From: SBAX01 sp964646605
Lineage (GTDB): Bacteria; Planctomycetota; Phycisphaerae; UBA1845
Length of the DNA: 12,815 bases
Direction of reading: 5' to 3'
Assembly: GCA_964646605.1 (NCBI GenBank)
Contig: CAZYEX010000153.1
Coordinates: 1-12,815 of the forward strand
Shown here: positions 5,679 through 12,738 of the stretch, piece by piece
How the letters are laid out: each line of letters opens with the position of its first letter
Position numbering within the stretch: the stretch's first letter is position 1
Program-made: the position numbers and the translations under genes
Notes under the pieces: generated by a model
The model's database searches: none
What the model saw: the letters and a program-made list of their open reading frames with translations, nothing else
Told to the model about the DNA's origin: nothing

Positions 5679-6944
5679 CTACTCGTTGAGTCGCCGGACG
5701 TCGGCGCCGATGGCGGTTAGTTTTTCTTCGATGCGTTCGTAACCGCGGTCGATGTGGTAGGCGCGGTGGACGCGGGTGGTGCCCTTGGCGATCAGTCCGG
5801 CGAGGATGAGGGCGGCCGAGGCTCGCAAGTCGGAGGCCATCACCGGAGCGCCGACCAGGCGCTTGACCCCCTCGATGATCACCGCCGGACCTTCCTTGAG
5901 AAGTTGTGCCCCCATGCGGTTCAACTCGCCGACATGAAGGAACCTGTCAGGATAAATTTTCTCCGTAATCACGCTGTTGCCATCGGCGAGGCACAGCAAG
6001 GCCATGGCCTGGGCTTGCAGGTCGGTCGGGAAACCCGGGTACGGCTGCGTGTTGATGGTGACGGGTTCGAGCCGCCTCGACGAAGAGACGGACACGCCCT
6101 TTTCACCGCGCTCGACGACCACGCCCACGCGGCGGAGGCGATCGACGACGGCGCGCATGTGTTCGATGCGGGCCCCTTGCAGCTCCAAGTCCCCGTTGGT
6201 GATGGCGGCAGCGATGAGAAACGTCCCGGCTTCGATGCGATCGGGGATGATCCGGTACTCGCACCCGTGCAAAGACTCGACGCCCTCGATGGTGATCTCC
6301 GGAGTTCCCTGGCCGGTGATCCGCGCCCCGCAGGCAACGAGGAAGTTGCCTAGGTCGGCGACCTCCGGTTCGCAGGCCGCGGAAGCGATGATCGTTTTCC
6401 CTTGGGCCAGGGTGGCGGCCATCATCACGTTGGCGGTCGCCGTGACCGACGACCCGAACGGACCGCCCAGAAAAATCTCCGCGCCCTTGAGTTTCTTGCT
6501 TCGCAGAAGGACGTCGCCGTTGACCAGTTCGTAGTCGGCCCCGAGGGTCTGCAAGCCCATGATGTGCAAGTCGATGGGACGGTCGCCGATGGCGCATCCT
6601 CCGGGCATGGAAACCTGCGCCCGGCGGCGCTTGGCCAGAAGGGGACCCATGACGCAGACGCTGGCCCGCATTTTGCTGACCAATTCGTATTCGGCGTGAG
6701 CGTTCATTTCGTCTTCGACGCGGAAGCGGATGGCCCCATCGGGGCGACGTTCGGACTTTACGCCCAGGCGGGCCAAAAGGGTCTGCATCTGGCGGACGTC
6801 GGCGAGGTCGGGGATGTTGTGGAGGACGGTTTCGCCCTCGACGAGGATCGACGCGGCCATGATGGGCAAGGCCGAGTTCTTCGCCCCGCTGATGGGGACG
6901 GTTCCCTTAAGCCGATTGCCGCCGACGATCTCGAAGAACTGCAC
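5679..6944 (-). CDS. murA: UDP-N-acetylglucosamine 1-carboxyvinyltransferase (MurA)
   Basis: MurA transfers enolpyruvate from PEP to UDP-GlcNAc, the first committed step of peptidoglycan synthesis, in the cytosol. The 421-aa product has the normal length and features: SGAKNSALP at 19-27 with the K22/N23 pair, the active-site loop PGGCAIGDRPIDLH at 115-128 with catalytic C117 (equivalent to Cys115 of E. coli, the fosfomycin target), GPFGSSVTAT at 161-170, YPGFPTDLQAQ at 302-312 with D308 (equivalent to Asp305), DLRASAALILAGL at 372-384 and HIDRGYERIEEKL at 397-409. A cysteine rather than aspartate at 117 predicts fosfomycin sensitivity of the enzyme. The start is GTG with a very strong Shine-Dalgarno. 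It follows prmC by 26 bp on the same strand and is probably co-transcribed with it. Confidence 0.97.
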   Translation of the reverse strand: MQFFEIVGGNRLKGTVPISGAKNSALPIMAASILVEGETVLHNIPDLADVRQMQTLLARLGVKSERRPDGAIRFRVEDEMNAHAEYELVSKMRASVCVMGPLLAKRRRAQVSMPGGCAIGDRPIDLHIMGLQTLGADYELVNGDVLLRSKKLKGAEIFLGGPFGSSVTATANVMMAATLAQGKTIIASAACEPEVADLGNFLVACGARITGQGTPEITIEGVESLHGCEYRIIPDRIEAGTFLIAAAITNGDLELQGARIEHMRAVVDRLRRVGVVVERGEKGVSVSSSRRLEPVTINTQPYPGFPTDLQAQAMALLCLADGNSVITEKIYPDRFLHVGELNRMGAQLLKEGPAVIIEGVKRLVGAPVMASDLRASAALILAGLIAKGTTRVHRAYHIDRGYERIEEKLTAIGADVRRLNE

Positions 6945-6950
6945 GGTGAT

Positions 6951-6958
6951 CCCTCCTC
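6951..6958 (-). promoter_or_regulatory. strong Shine-Dalgarno for the GTG start of murA
   Basis: GAGGAGGG on the minus strand, 6 nt before the GTG at 6944-6942, decides the start. It occupies the short gap after the prmC stop. Confidence 0.85.
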
Positions 6959-6970
6959 GGTTTCACTTCG

Positions 6971-7891
6971 TTATCGGCATGAGGCCCGCGTAAAGACCAA
7001 TGCCCGTCCTTGTCCGACGACTCGGTCGTGGCGAGTCTGGTGGTGTACAAACCGGCCCGGGCCGGTCATCACCTCCTGGACAACCTCGTGCTGACCGTCG
7101 CCGACTTCGACGATGACGACGCCTTCCTCGGCCAGCAGCGCAGGAGCGTCCACGGCGATGGTGCGGTAAAAGGAGAGCCCGTCGCCGCCGTCGGTCAGGG
7201 CCACAGGCGGTTCGAAATCGCGAACCGCCGCGTCGAGGGAGGGAATCGAGCCTGCGGCGATGTAGGGCGGGTTGCAGACCAGGACGTTGAATCCGCCCTC
7301 GGGGACCGCTTCCGCGGGGAGGGCCAAGCGGTCGGCGCACAACAGGGCCAGGCGTTCCAGCACCTTATGCCGTTCGGCGTTGAACCGGGCGATTTCCAGG
7401 GCCGCTTGCGAAACATCCGTCGCCACGGCCGACGCCTCCGGGATGTTCGTCAGGGCGGCGATCGCCAGACAACCGCTCCCGGTCCCCACATCGAGGATTC
7501 GGGGTTGGACCCATTCCACCTCGCGGCAGTAATCCATCAGGCATTCCACCAGGGTTTCGGTCTCCGGACGAGGGATCAACACGTCCCGCGTCACGCGGAA
7601 GGAAAGGGAAAAGAACTCCTTCTCGCCGACCAGGTAGGCGACCGGTTCATGGGTGGCCGCCCGTCGGACCCACTTTCGGAACCGCGCCATCGGCTCCGCC
7701 TCCAGCACACGGTCGAAGCGGGCGTACAAGTCGATTCGCCGCCAACCCGCGGCGTTGGCGAGCAGCACCTCGGCCGCCAATCGGGCATCGTCGACCGAAT
7801 GGCGGGTGAGGTAGTCGCTGGTCCAGGAAAGCAGACGCCCGACGGTCCAGTCGTTTTCGGCGGTCGTTGCGGGCGCGGTCATCGACGCCAT
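6971..7891 (-). CDS. prmC: peptide chain release factor N5-glutamine methyltransferase (PrmC)
   Basis: PrmC methylates the GGQ glutamine of release factors RF1 and RF2 using S-adenosylmethionine, in the cytosol. The 306-aa product has a helical N-terminal release-factor-binding domain (about 1-100), the conserved LIPRPETETLVE at 105-116, the SAM loop DVGTGSGCLAIA at 134-145 and the catalytic NPPY at 207-210, followed by the usual FEPPVALTDGGDGLSFYR segment. The start is placed at ATG 7891, with a weak GGGGTG site upstream. The frame is open to 7942, but the extra residues (MYPSPFTRYPKRIRG) are atypical, and an ATG at 7882 is another possibility. In many bacteria prmC follows prfA; here it is the first gene of a pair with murA and prfA is not adjacent. 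Confidence 0.94.
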   Translation of the reverse strand: MASMTAPATTAENDWTVGRLLSWTSDYLTRHSVDDARLAAEVLLANAAGWRRIDLYARFDRVLEAEPMARFRKWVRRAATHEPVAYLVGEKEFFSLSFRVTRDVLIPRPETETLVECLMDYCREVEWVQPRILDVGTGSGCLAIAALTNIPEASAVATDVSQAALEIARFNAERHKVLERLALLCADRLALPAEAVPEGGFNVLVCNPPYIAAGSIPSLDAAVRDFEPPVALTDGGDGLSFYRTIAVDAPALLAEEGVVIVEVGDGQHEVVQEVMTGPGRFVHHQTRHDRVVGQGRALVFTRASCR

Positions 7892-8007
7892 TGTATCACC
7901 CCGAATTCGCTTTGGGTATCGGGTGAACGGGCTCGGATACACGCGGGTCGTGGTGTCGGCCTGCGAGGATCGTTAGACTGGGTGTTCGCGGCACGGACGA
8001 CGACGGC
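7892..8007. other. divergent intergenic region between prmC and the O-antigen ligase-like gene
   Basis: This 116-bp gap must hold the promoters for both directions. I could not pick convincing -35/-10 pairs on either strand. A gtatc/gatac pair about 15 bp apart (within 7916-7942) is the only visible symmetry. Confidence 0.35.
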
Positions 8008-10251
8008 ATGACGGTGAGAAAACTCTGCGAGACGGTCTGCCTGTTCTTGCTGCTTGCGGTCGTGGCCTTGCGTCCGCTTATCGCCGAGCGCTACGACTCG
8101 GCGGGTAGTCCCACCACGATGGCTTTGGGCGAGGTCCGCGACCCGTTGCCGCTTTCCACGTTGCTGCTCGATCTCGTGATCCTTCTCGCCGCGGGTGTCC
8201 TGTGTTTGTCGCGGCTCGGAGGAGGCGCGCCGTCGTATCATCGGACGGGGTTGGAGTGGGGCGCGGCCCTCGTTGCGGTCGCCGCTGTCGTGTCCTGTCT
8301 TCTTGCGGGCAACAAACGGCTGGCGATGAACGCCACGATCGACTGGATTTGCATGTTGGTCCTGGCCCTGACCCTCGCCCAACTCGCGGGCCATTCCTGG
8401 CGGCGGAAGCTGGTCCTGGGCGTGGTTCTTGCGTCGGCGTGCGTTCAGGCCGAACATTGTCTCGAACAGGTTTGGGACGGTTTCGACCAGACTTGGCAAC
8501 ACTATCAGGGCATTCGCGAGGAATTCTGGGCTCGGCAGGGGGTTCCGCTCGATTCCGGGGAGGTCGAACTGTTCGAGCGTCGCATGCAAGCCCGTGAGGC
8601 CGACGGGTTCTTGCAGCACAGCAACGTGACCGGTTCGCACCTGGTTCTCTGCGCGCTGCCGGCCCTGGGTCTGGCGATCAACCGTTGGAAACGTCCGACT
8701 GCCATTGGTGCGTTGATGACCACGGGTGGGGCGATGTCGATGGTGGTGGTCATCGTCGTGGCCGCTGCTACGACGAAGAGTCTTGGCGCGGCGGTGTCCG
8801 GCGCTTGCGGGCTTGTGGTCTGGACGATCCTCGGGCGAACCTCGCGCTGGTCGCCGCGCTCGCGCCAACGCCTGACCACCTTCGCGTGGATCGCATTCGC
8901 ATTCGGCGTCTTGGCGGTCGTCGGTCACGGGTGGTTTCGCGGAGGGCTTCCGGGATGGTCGCTGACGTTCCGCTGGCAGTATTGGGTCGCGTCCGCGCGA
9001 ATGTTCCAGGACCACTGGCTGACCGGCGTGGGCCGCGAGAACTTCGGTCGGCATTATCTGCAATACAAGTCCATCGAAAGCCCGGAGGAGGTAGCCAATC
9101 CGCACAACCTCTTGGTGCAAGCCGGGTGCGACTGGGGCATCGTCGGGCTCGTCGGCGTATTGCTCCTTCTCTACGGGTGGTCAAGGAAGGTGACCGATCG
9201 CGGAGCGGAAACCATCGAATCGCAGACGCCGTCGCGCTTCGAGGGACCGTCCTCGCTGGCACCCTTGGCCTGGACGATCGGCTTGTTGTTTGTGGTCACG
9301 TTTGCGCGGCTGGCGTTTCTGGGTAGCGACGATCCCAACTTCCTGACCTATTCCGCCGGTGTCACGGGGTTGGTCTGGGGGGGGGCGTTTTGCGTGGTGC
9401 TTTTCGGCCCCTCCGACGGGAAGTGGCACCACGGATGCGTGACGGCCGGTCTGGTCGCGTTTCTCCTGCACGAGATGATCAACTTCGCACTGTTCGTTCC
9501 CGGATCGGCGACGACCTTTTTTGCCCTGGTGGGATTGTCGGTGGCGGAGCAAGGCAACCCGGCGAGTGAGCCAGTCGGTCGGCGTCGGGAGGTGCAGCGC
9601 CTCCTGACCGTGCTCGGCGCGATGATCCTCGTTGCTTGGTTCGGGGTGATCCCCGTGGCACGGAGCCGGGCCCATCTGGAGGAGGCCTGGCGCGAAGCCT
9701 CGCGACCCGTCGGTGCTGGTTTTTCCACTCATCCGGCCTGGACTGCGTTCGACGCCGCGGCACAGGCGGATCCCTGGGATCCCGTTCCCGCGGTCGCCAA
9801 TGCCGAATGGCTAATGAGCGTCGGTGCCAATTCGGCGGAGCGTTCGGCAACGGCGTACGGCGCCGCCGTGCTGACCTTACGGGGGGCGGCCGCGCGGGAC
9901 CCTCGGGCACTCTCGGTTGCCCGCTTGCAGGTACACACCGCCCTCGCCCTGGCCCGAGTCACCGACCGTGCCGAGGACTTCCAGTCCGCCCTCGGTTTCG
10001 CACTACGGGCCCAGACAGTTTATCCCCAGAGTCCAGCGGGACTCGTCCGACTGGCGGATGTGGAACTCGAAGCCGGTGAACGCACCAAGTCCCAGGAATA
10101 CCTTCGCGACGCCCAGCGCCATTACCTTGCGGGCCTGGCGTTGGATGACGGGCGTCTGTCCTGGGAAACCCTCCGCCGATTCCGCGAGCGCGAACGGGCT
10201 GAAATCAACGGGAAAATCGCCCGGACGCAAACGCTTCTCGACGGACGATGA
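8008..10251 (+). CDS. O-antigen ligase/polymerase (Wzy/WaaL-like) membrane protein with soluble C-terminal domain
   Basis: The 747-aa inner-membrane protein has roughly a dozen hydrophobic segments between residues 8 and 550. The core matches the O-antigen ligase family (PF04932). It has a KSLGA segment at 257-261 where family members usually have SRGA, then a periplasmic-loop-type region WSLTFRWQYWVASARMF at 317-333, DHWLTGVGRENFGRHY at 335-350 and NPHNLLVQAGCDWGIVGL at 364-381, with the conserved R and H of these motifs. Such proteins transfer or polymerise lipid-linked glycans on the outer face of the inner membrane. Residues from about 550 form a soluble helical domain with TPR-like repeats (for example around 600-735), a common fusion in planctomycetes. 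The start at 8008 has a poor Shine-Dalgarno. No glycosyltransferase or flippase neighbours are present, so the glycan is unknown. Confidence 0.86.
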   Translation: MTVRKLCETVCLFLLLAVVALRPLIAERYDSAGSPTTMALGEVRDPLPLSTLLLDLVILLAAGVLCLSRLGGGAPSYHRTGLEWGAALVAVAAVVSCLLAGNKRLAMNATIDWICMLVLALTLAQLAGHSWRRKLVLGVVLASACVQAEHCLEQVWDGFDQTWQHYQGIREEFWARQGVPLDSGEVELFERRMQAREADGFLQHSNVTGSHLVLCALPALGLAINRWKRPTAIGALMTTGGAMSMVVVIVVAAATTKSLGAAVSGACGLVVWTILGRTSRWSPRSRQRLTTFAWIAFAFGVLAVVGHGWFRGGLPGWSLTFRWQYWVASARMFQDHWLTGVGRENFGRHYLQYKSIESPEEVANPHNLLVQAGCDWGIVGLVGVLLLLYGWSRKVTDRGAETIESQTPSRFEGPSSLAPLAWTIGLLFVVTFARLAFLGSDDPNFLTYSAGVTGLVWGGAFCVVLFGPSDGKWHHGCVTAGLVAFLLHEMINFALFVPGSATTFFALVGLSVAEQGNPASEPVGRRREVQRLLTVLGAMILVAWFGVIPVARSRAHLEEAWREASRPVGAGFSTHPAWTAFDAAAQADPWDPVPAVANAEWLMSVGANSAERSATAYGAAVLTLRGAAARDPRALSVARLQVHTALALARVTDRAEDFQSALGFALRAQTVYPQSPAGLVRLADVELEAGERTKSQEYLRDAQRHYLAGLALDDGRLSWETLRRFRERERAEINGKIARTQTLLDGR

Positions 10252-10264
10252 ACCGGGTCCACTT

Positions 10265-10277
10265 CCGCGATCCGCGG
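10265..10277. terminator. small hairpin between convergent genes
   Basis: Five-bp arms (ccgcg / cgcgg) with a 3-nt loop lie in the 33-bp gap between the stops of the ligase-like gene and msrBA. There is no T-run on either strand, so this is a weak candidate for a shared terminator. Confidence 0.25.
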
Positions 10278-10284
10278 CCCACAG

Positions 10285-11358
10285 TTACCACGGGTTCTGG
10301 ACGTGGCAGACGCCGCCGGTCTTTTCGAGGTAGTCCTGGTGATACTCCTCGGCGGGGAAGAAGGTCTTGGCCGGTTCGAGCTGCGTGACGATCTTGCGGC
10401 TGCGATAAGGCTCCGAGGCTTGTAGCTCGCGGACGTATCCTTCCGCTTCCTTGCGCTGTTGCTCGTTGACATACCAAATGCCGGAACGGTACTGCGATCC
10501 GACGTCCGGGCCTTGACGGTCCGCTTGCGTCGGGTCGTGCATTTCGAAGAACGCTTCGAGCAATCGGCGGTAGCTGATGCGCGAGGGGTCGAAGACGACC
10601 TTGACCGTCTCGGCGTGACCGGTGCGATCCGAGCAGACGGCTTTGTAGGCAGGGTTCTCGACCGAACCCTGCATGTATCCGCTGACGGCGTCGAGGACGC
10701 CGGGGCCTTGCTGGAAGTAGTGTTCGAGTCCCCAAAAACACCCCCCCGCGAAATAGGCCGTCTCGCCTGTCGCCACGGGGCGACTTTCGGCGGGCAGTTC
10801 CGACTCCTTGGCGTGGAACTTCAACGACGCGGAATTGAGGCAATGGCGCTCCCCCGTGGGAGCCGGTCCGTCATCGAAGACGTGGCCAAGGTGCGACGTG
10901 CATCGAGCGCAGTTGATTTCCGTGCGTGCCATTCCGCCGCTGTGGTCGACGTGCCGTGTTACGTGCTGCGGATCGAACTCTCGATAGAAGCTCGGCCAAC
11001 CTGTCCCGGAATTGAACTTGTGCTCGCTTGAAAACAACGGCAGTCCGCAGACCGCGCAGGTATACGTGCCTTCCTCCTTGGTCTCCAGCAGGCCGCCGCA
11101 GAAGGGTCGTTCCGTTCCGGCCTTCTGCGTGACCTGATAGGCCTCCGCATCCAGCCTGGCCGCCAACTCCGCGACCCGCTCGCGGGATAAGGGCGTGATG
11201 TCGTGGTTCGACTTGGACAGCAGAGGTTTCATGGTCGTCTCCCCTTTGGGATCGTTCGACTTCGTCGCGGTCTTCGACGGTTCCGTACCGAACCCCAGCG
11301 TAAAGACTGCACCCAGCATCGCCAACGCCAGCCAACCGTGTGTTCCGCTGATTCTCAT
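10285..11358 (-). CDS. msrBA: fused methionine sulfoxide reductase MsrB-MsrA, probably exported
   Basis: The bifunctional enzyme reduces both methionine-sulfoxide epimers in proteins. In the 357-aa product, residues 1-24 look like a signal peptide with hydrophobic core WLALAMLGAVFTLGFG. MsrB comes first (about 56-183), with zinc cysteines C101, C104, C150 and C153, NSGTGWPSFY at 116-125 and catalytic C173 in RHCLNSASLKF. MsrA follows (about 200-357), with GGCFWGLEHYF and catalytic C207, PAYKAVCSDRTGHAE, and a C-terminal C351 that could act in recycling. C87 in ERPFCGG may be the MsrB resolving cysteine. The B-A order is the reverse of Neisseria PilB. Export would suit repair of envelope proteins. 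A second start at 11232 with a better Shine-Dalgarno would give a cytosolic 315-aa form. It is convergent with the ligase-like gene. Confidence 0.94.
   Translation of the reverse strand: MRISGTHGWLALAMLGAVFTLGFGTEPSKTATKSNDPKGETTMKPLLSKSNHDITPLSRERVAELAARLDAEAYQVTQKAGTERPFCGGLLETKEEGTYTCAVCGLPLFSSEHKFNSGTGWPSFYREFDPQHVTRHVDHSGGMARTEINCARCTSHLGHVFDDGPAPTGERHCLNSASLKFHAKESELPAESRPVATGETAYFAGGCFWGLEHYFQQGPGVLDAVSGYMQGSVENPAYKAVCSDRTGHAETVKVVFDPSRISYRRLLEAFFEMHDPTQADRQGPDVGSQYRSGIWYVNEQQRKEAEGYVRELQASEPYRSRKIVTQLEPAKTFFPAEEYHQDYLEKTGGVCHVQNPW
11239..11244 (-). promoter_or_regulatory. internal Shine-Dalgarno before Met43 of msrBA
   Basis: GGGGAG on the minus strand lies 6 nt before an in-frame ATG at 11232-11230. 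The spacing is better than that of the upstream site (GAGGAG-type at 11371-11378, about 12 nt before ATG 11358). Initiation here would skip the signal peptide. Confidence 0.5.
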
Positions 11359-11375
11359 CGTCGCACCATCCTCTC

Positions 11376-11397
11376 CTCGGCGTCATACGTCGCCGAG
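11376..11397 (-). promoter_or_regulatory. inverted repeat next to the msrBA ribosome binding site
   Basis: Seven-bp arms (ctcggcg / cgccgag) with an 8-nt spacer lie just upstream of ATG 11358, and one arm touches the GAGGAG site. A second symmetrical site, cgaaccgggttcg, is at 11431-11443. Either could be an operator or leader hairpin; no regulator is known from the window. Confidence 0.35.
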
Positions 11398-11640
11398 CCG
11401 TGGTTGGATGAACGGTCCTTGCCGTAGTTACGAACCGGGTTCGCTGACTTGTCGGAAGTTCTACGGGCGCGGCCGATGGCGGTCCAGCCGCATGGCGCCC
11501 GTTGGGCGTCCGAGGTCCTCGGTCGCGTTGTCGGTCGCGGTTCTGAAGAACGACACCGGTCGCTTGCCCTTGACGCTTCGCGTAAAGGGGGGCCGCTCCC
11601 GGCTCGGATCGTCGCCGCGGACCGCGAAGGCGGGAGCATG

Positions 11641-11741
11641 CCCAAATCTGAGCCCGCCAGGCGGGTTTTTCCGTACAGCGACACTTTTGAGTGGGTTCGC
11701 TTGGGATCTTTTTTTTGCGCGACGGTCGATCGGGAGAGGCG
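11641..11741 (+). repeat. short dispersed repeat, copy C3
   Basis: Read on the plus strand it runs: GC hairpin, T-run, the segment 11676-11698 shared with C1 at 22 of 23 bases, a second long T-run near 11709-11716, then gcgcg and gggagaggcg as in C1. It lies in the gene-free stretch upstream of msrBA, pointing away from it. The part between msrBA and this repeat (11444-11640) is GC-rich with no convincing gene. Confidence 0.75.
11653..11670 (+). terminator. terminator-like hairpin within repeat C3
   Basis: Arms cccgcc and ggcggg with a single intervening base (in practice a 5-bp stem with a 3-nt loop) are followed directly by five T residues on the plus strand. No plus-strand gene ends nearby, so it probably reflects the repeat's own structure. 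Confidence 0.4.
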
Positions 11742-11747
11742 GAGGGA

Positions 11748-11774
11748 TTGCCGATTTCCAATTTCCAATTGCCG
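11748..11774. repeat. short filler repeat (atttcc words between ttgccg arms)
   Basis: Tandem atttcca words are flanked by ttgccg on both sides, followed to about 11820 by gaagactgaa-type repetition. It occupies the slot between repeats C3 and B that in the left block is filled by unrelated sequence (1107-1208). Confidence 0.5.
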
Positions 11775-11839
11775 AATGGGGACGAAGACTGAAGCCGGAA
11801 GAGTGAAGACTGAAACGAGGGAAACGACAAAGCGGCGGT

Positions 11840-12083
11840 GGCACGACTACCCGAGCCAGGATGGCGGCATCTTTTCATCTACCCAGATAACTTGGAGGGT
11901 GATCGGTCGGGAACGCGTGATCGGGCGATCAACCTCCCAAGGGACGGAGGGACAAAGGGACGAAGGTTCGGGGCCACAAGGCCGGAAGGGACGAGGGAGG
12001 GGGGGGAGTCGTCGGCCGAAAAATGGTCCGTTGGTATCCGAAGGAGCGCCGGGGTGGCGATCGGGGGAAGAAAATAGGCGACG
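11840..12083 (+). repeat. dispersed repeat, copy B
   Basis: The plus-strand counterpart of 849-1106 has 39 identical consecutive bases at 11900-11938 and good similarity throughout, with one fewer internal tandem unit and a G-run at 11998-12006. Long frames that run through it on either strand are not conserved between the copies and show no family. With the neighbouring repeats it accounts for most of the gene-free interval 11359-12159. Confidence 0.85.
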
Positions 12084-12142
12084 GTTGGTCGGCGTCAACG
12101 GTTCAACTTGGCCGCGGCTGTTTCTCGGCACTCAGGACGTTT

Positions 12143-12160
12143 GGGGCACACACCTGCCCC
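12143..12160 (-). terminator. hairpin at the stop of the IPTL-CTERM gene
   Basis: Perfect 6-bp arms (ggggca / tgcccc) with a 6-nt loop overlap the last base of the stop codon. No T-run follows on the minus strand, so termination is only a possibility. Confidence 0.3.
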
Positions 12161-12738
12161 TAGGCTTGCTCACCCGCGTCTATGCGGTGTCCGAAAGCGA
12201 TCTTTGCACCGGTCAGCAGCAGAAGCGTCAGGATCACCAGGCCCCATTGGGAGACCGTTGGGATGATTCCCATGCACAACGGTTCCAAGTCGCAGTCCGG
12301 GTCATCGCAATCGGTAAGCGTGTCGCAATCGTTGTCTTTGGCGTCATGGCAGGTGAGAGTAGGTTCTTCGCTCATTGGCGCTGGGCCGCAATCGTCAGAG
12401 CAGTTGCACGAAGTCTCGTCGCCCTCACACTCGCCGTCTCCACAGAATGGAACTTCGTAAGCCCCTATATCCACGGTGATTCCCAGGGTCCGGGGCCGCA
12501 AAGCAAGATCATACGGAACGGTCTCGAGGGTATCGCCATCCCAGTCCAGATCGACTTCGTCGGCGGGCAGAAAAGCGTTGCTTCCCGTGTCCTGACACGG
12601 CGAACCGGGTTGGAGATTGAAGTTGCCGCCCGCGACATCCTGGAAGAGTGGGTCGGCATCGATGTTGTTCGAGCGTAACTCTTCAGCCGTCTGCAATTCT
12701 CGGCCATCGAGAATGTTAAAATGGGGGATTTGCGCCAT
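12160..12738 (-). CDS. surface protein C-terminal part: choice-of-anchor Q region, Cys/Asp-rich repeats, IPTL-CTERM tail
   Basis: The 192-residue frame reads as the end of a secreted planctomycete surface protein. Residues 25-96 resemble the closing part of right-handed beta-helix / choice-of-anchor Q proteins (NNIDADPLF, NFNLQPGSPCQDTGSN, VDLDWDGDT, VDIGAYEV). Residues 99-118 form a cysteine-rich CGDGECEGDE...CNCSDDCG unit. Residues 130-155 are an Asp/Cys calcium-binding-like stretch with DNDCDTLTDCDDPDCD. Residues 159-185 are an IPTL-CTERM-like sorting tail: IPTVSQWG, a hydrophobic segment, then GHR. Such tails are thought to be processed during export. The frame starts at ATG 12738 without a Shine-Dalgarno, has an in-frame TGA at 12759-12757, and encodes no signal peptide or full beta-helix, so the gene is probably 5'-truncated or frameshifted. 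Confidence 0.75.
   Translation of the reverse strand: MAQIPHFNILDGRELQTAEELRSNNIDADPLFQDVAGGNFNLQPGSPCQDTGSNAFLPADEVDLDWDGDTLETVPYDLALRPRTLGITVDIGAYEVPFCGDGECEGDETSCNCSDDCGPAPMSEEPTLTCHDAKDNDCDTLTDCDDPDCDLEPLCMGIIPTVSQWGLVILTLLLLTGAKIAFGHRIDAGEQA

Noticed and set aside
7892..8007. Bidirectional promoter with -35/-10 boxes
   Set aside because: Candidates such as ttagact and tacaat lack a partner at proper spacing, and planctomycete promoters diverge from the consensus.
7879..9120. Long minus-strand open frame of 413 codons
   Set aside because: It lies antisense to the O-antigen ligase-like gene, whose membrane segments and motifs are clear. The antisense product is rich in Arg, Gln, His and Pro and has no recognisable domain.
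10871..11878. Minus-strand open frame of 335 codons overlapping msrBA in another frame
   Set aside because: It passes through repeats C3 and the filler and then out of frame through msrBA. MsrB motifs exist only in the msrBA frame.
11449..12678. Long plus-strand open frame of 409 codons
   Set aside because: It runs across repeats C3 and B and then antisense through the IPTL-CTERM gene. The part shared with the left repeat copy is not conserved as protein, there is no family resemblance, and high GC content explains the openness.
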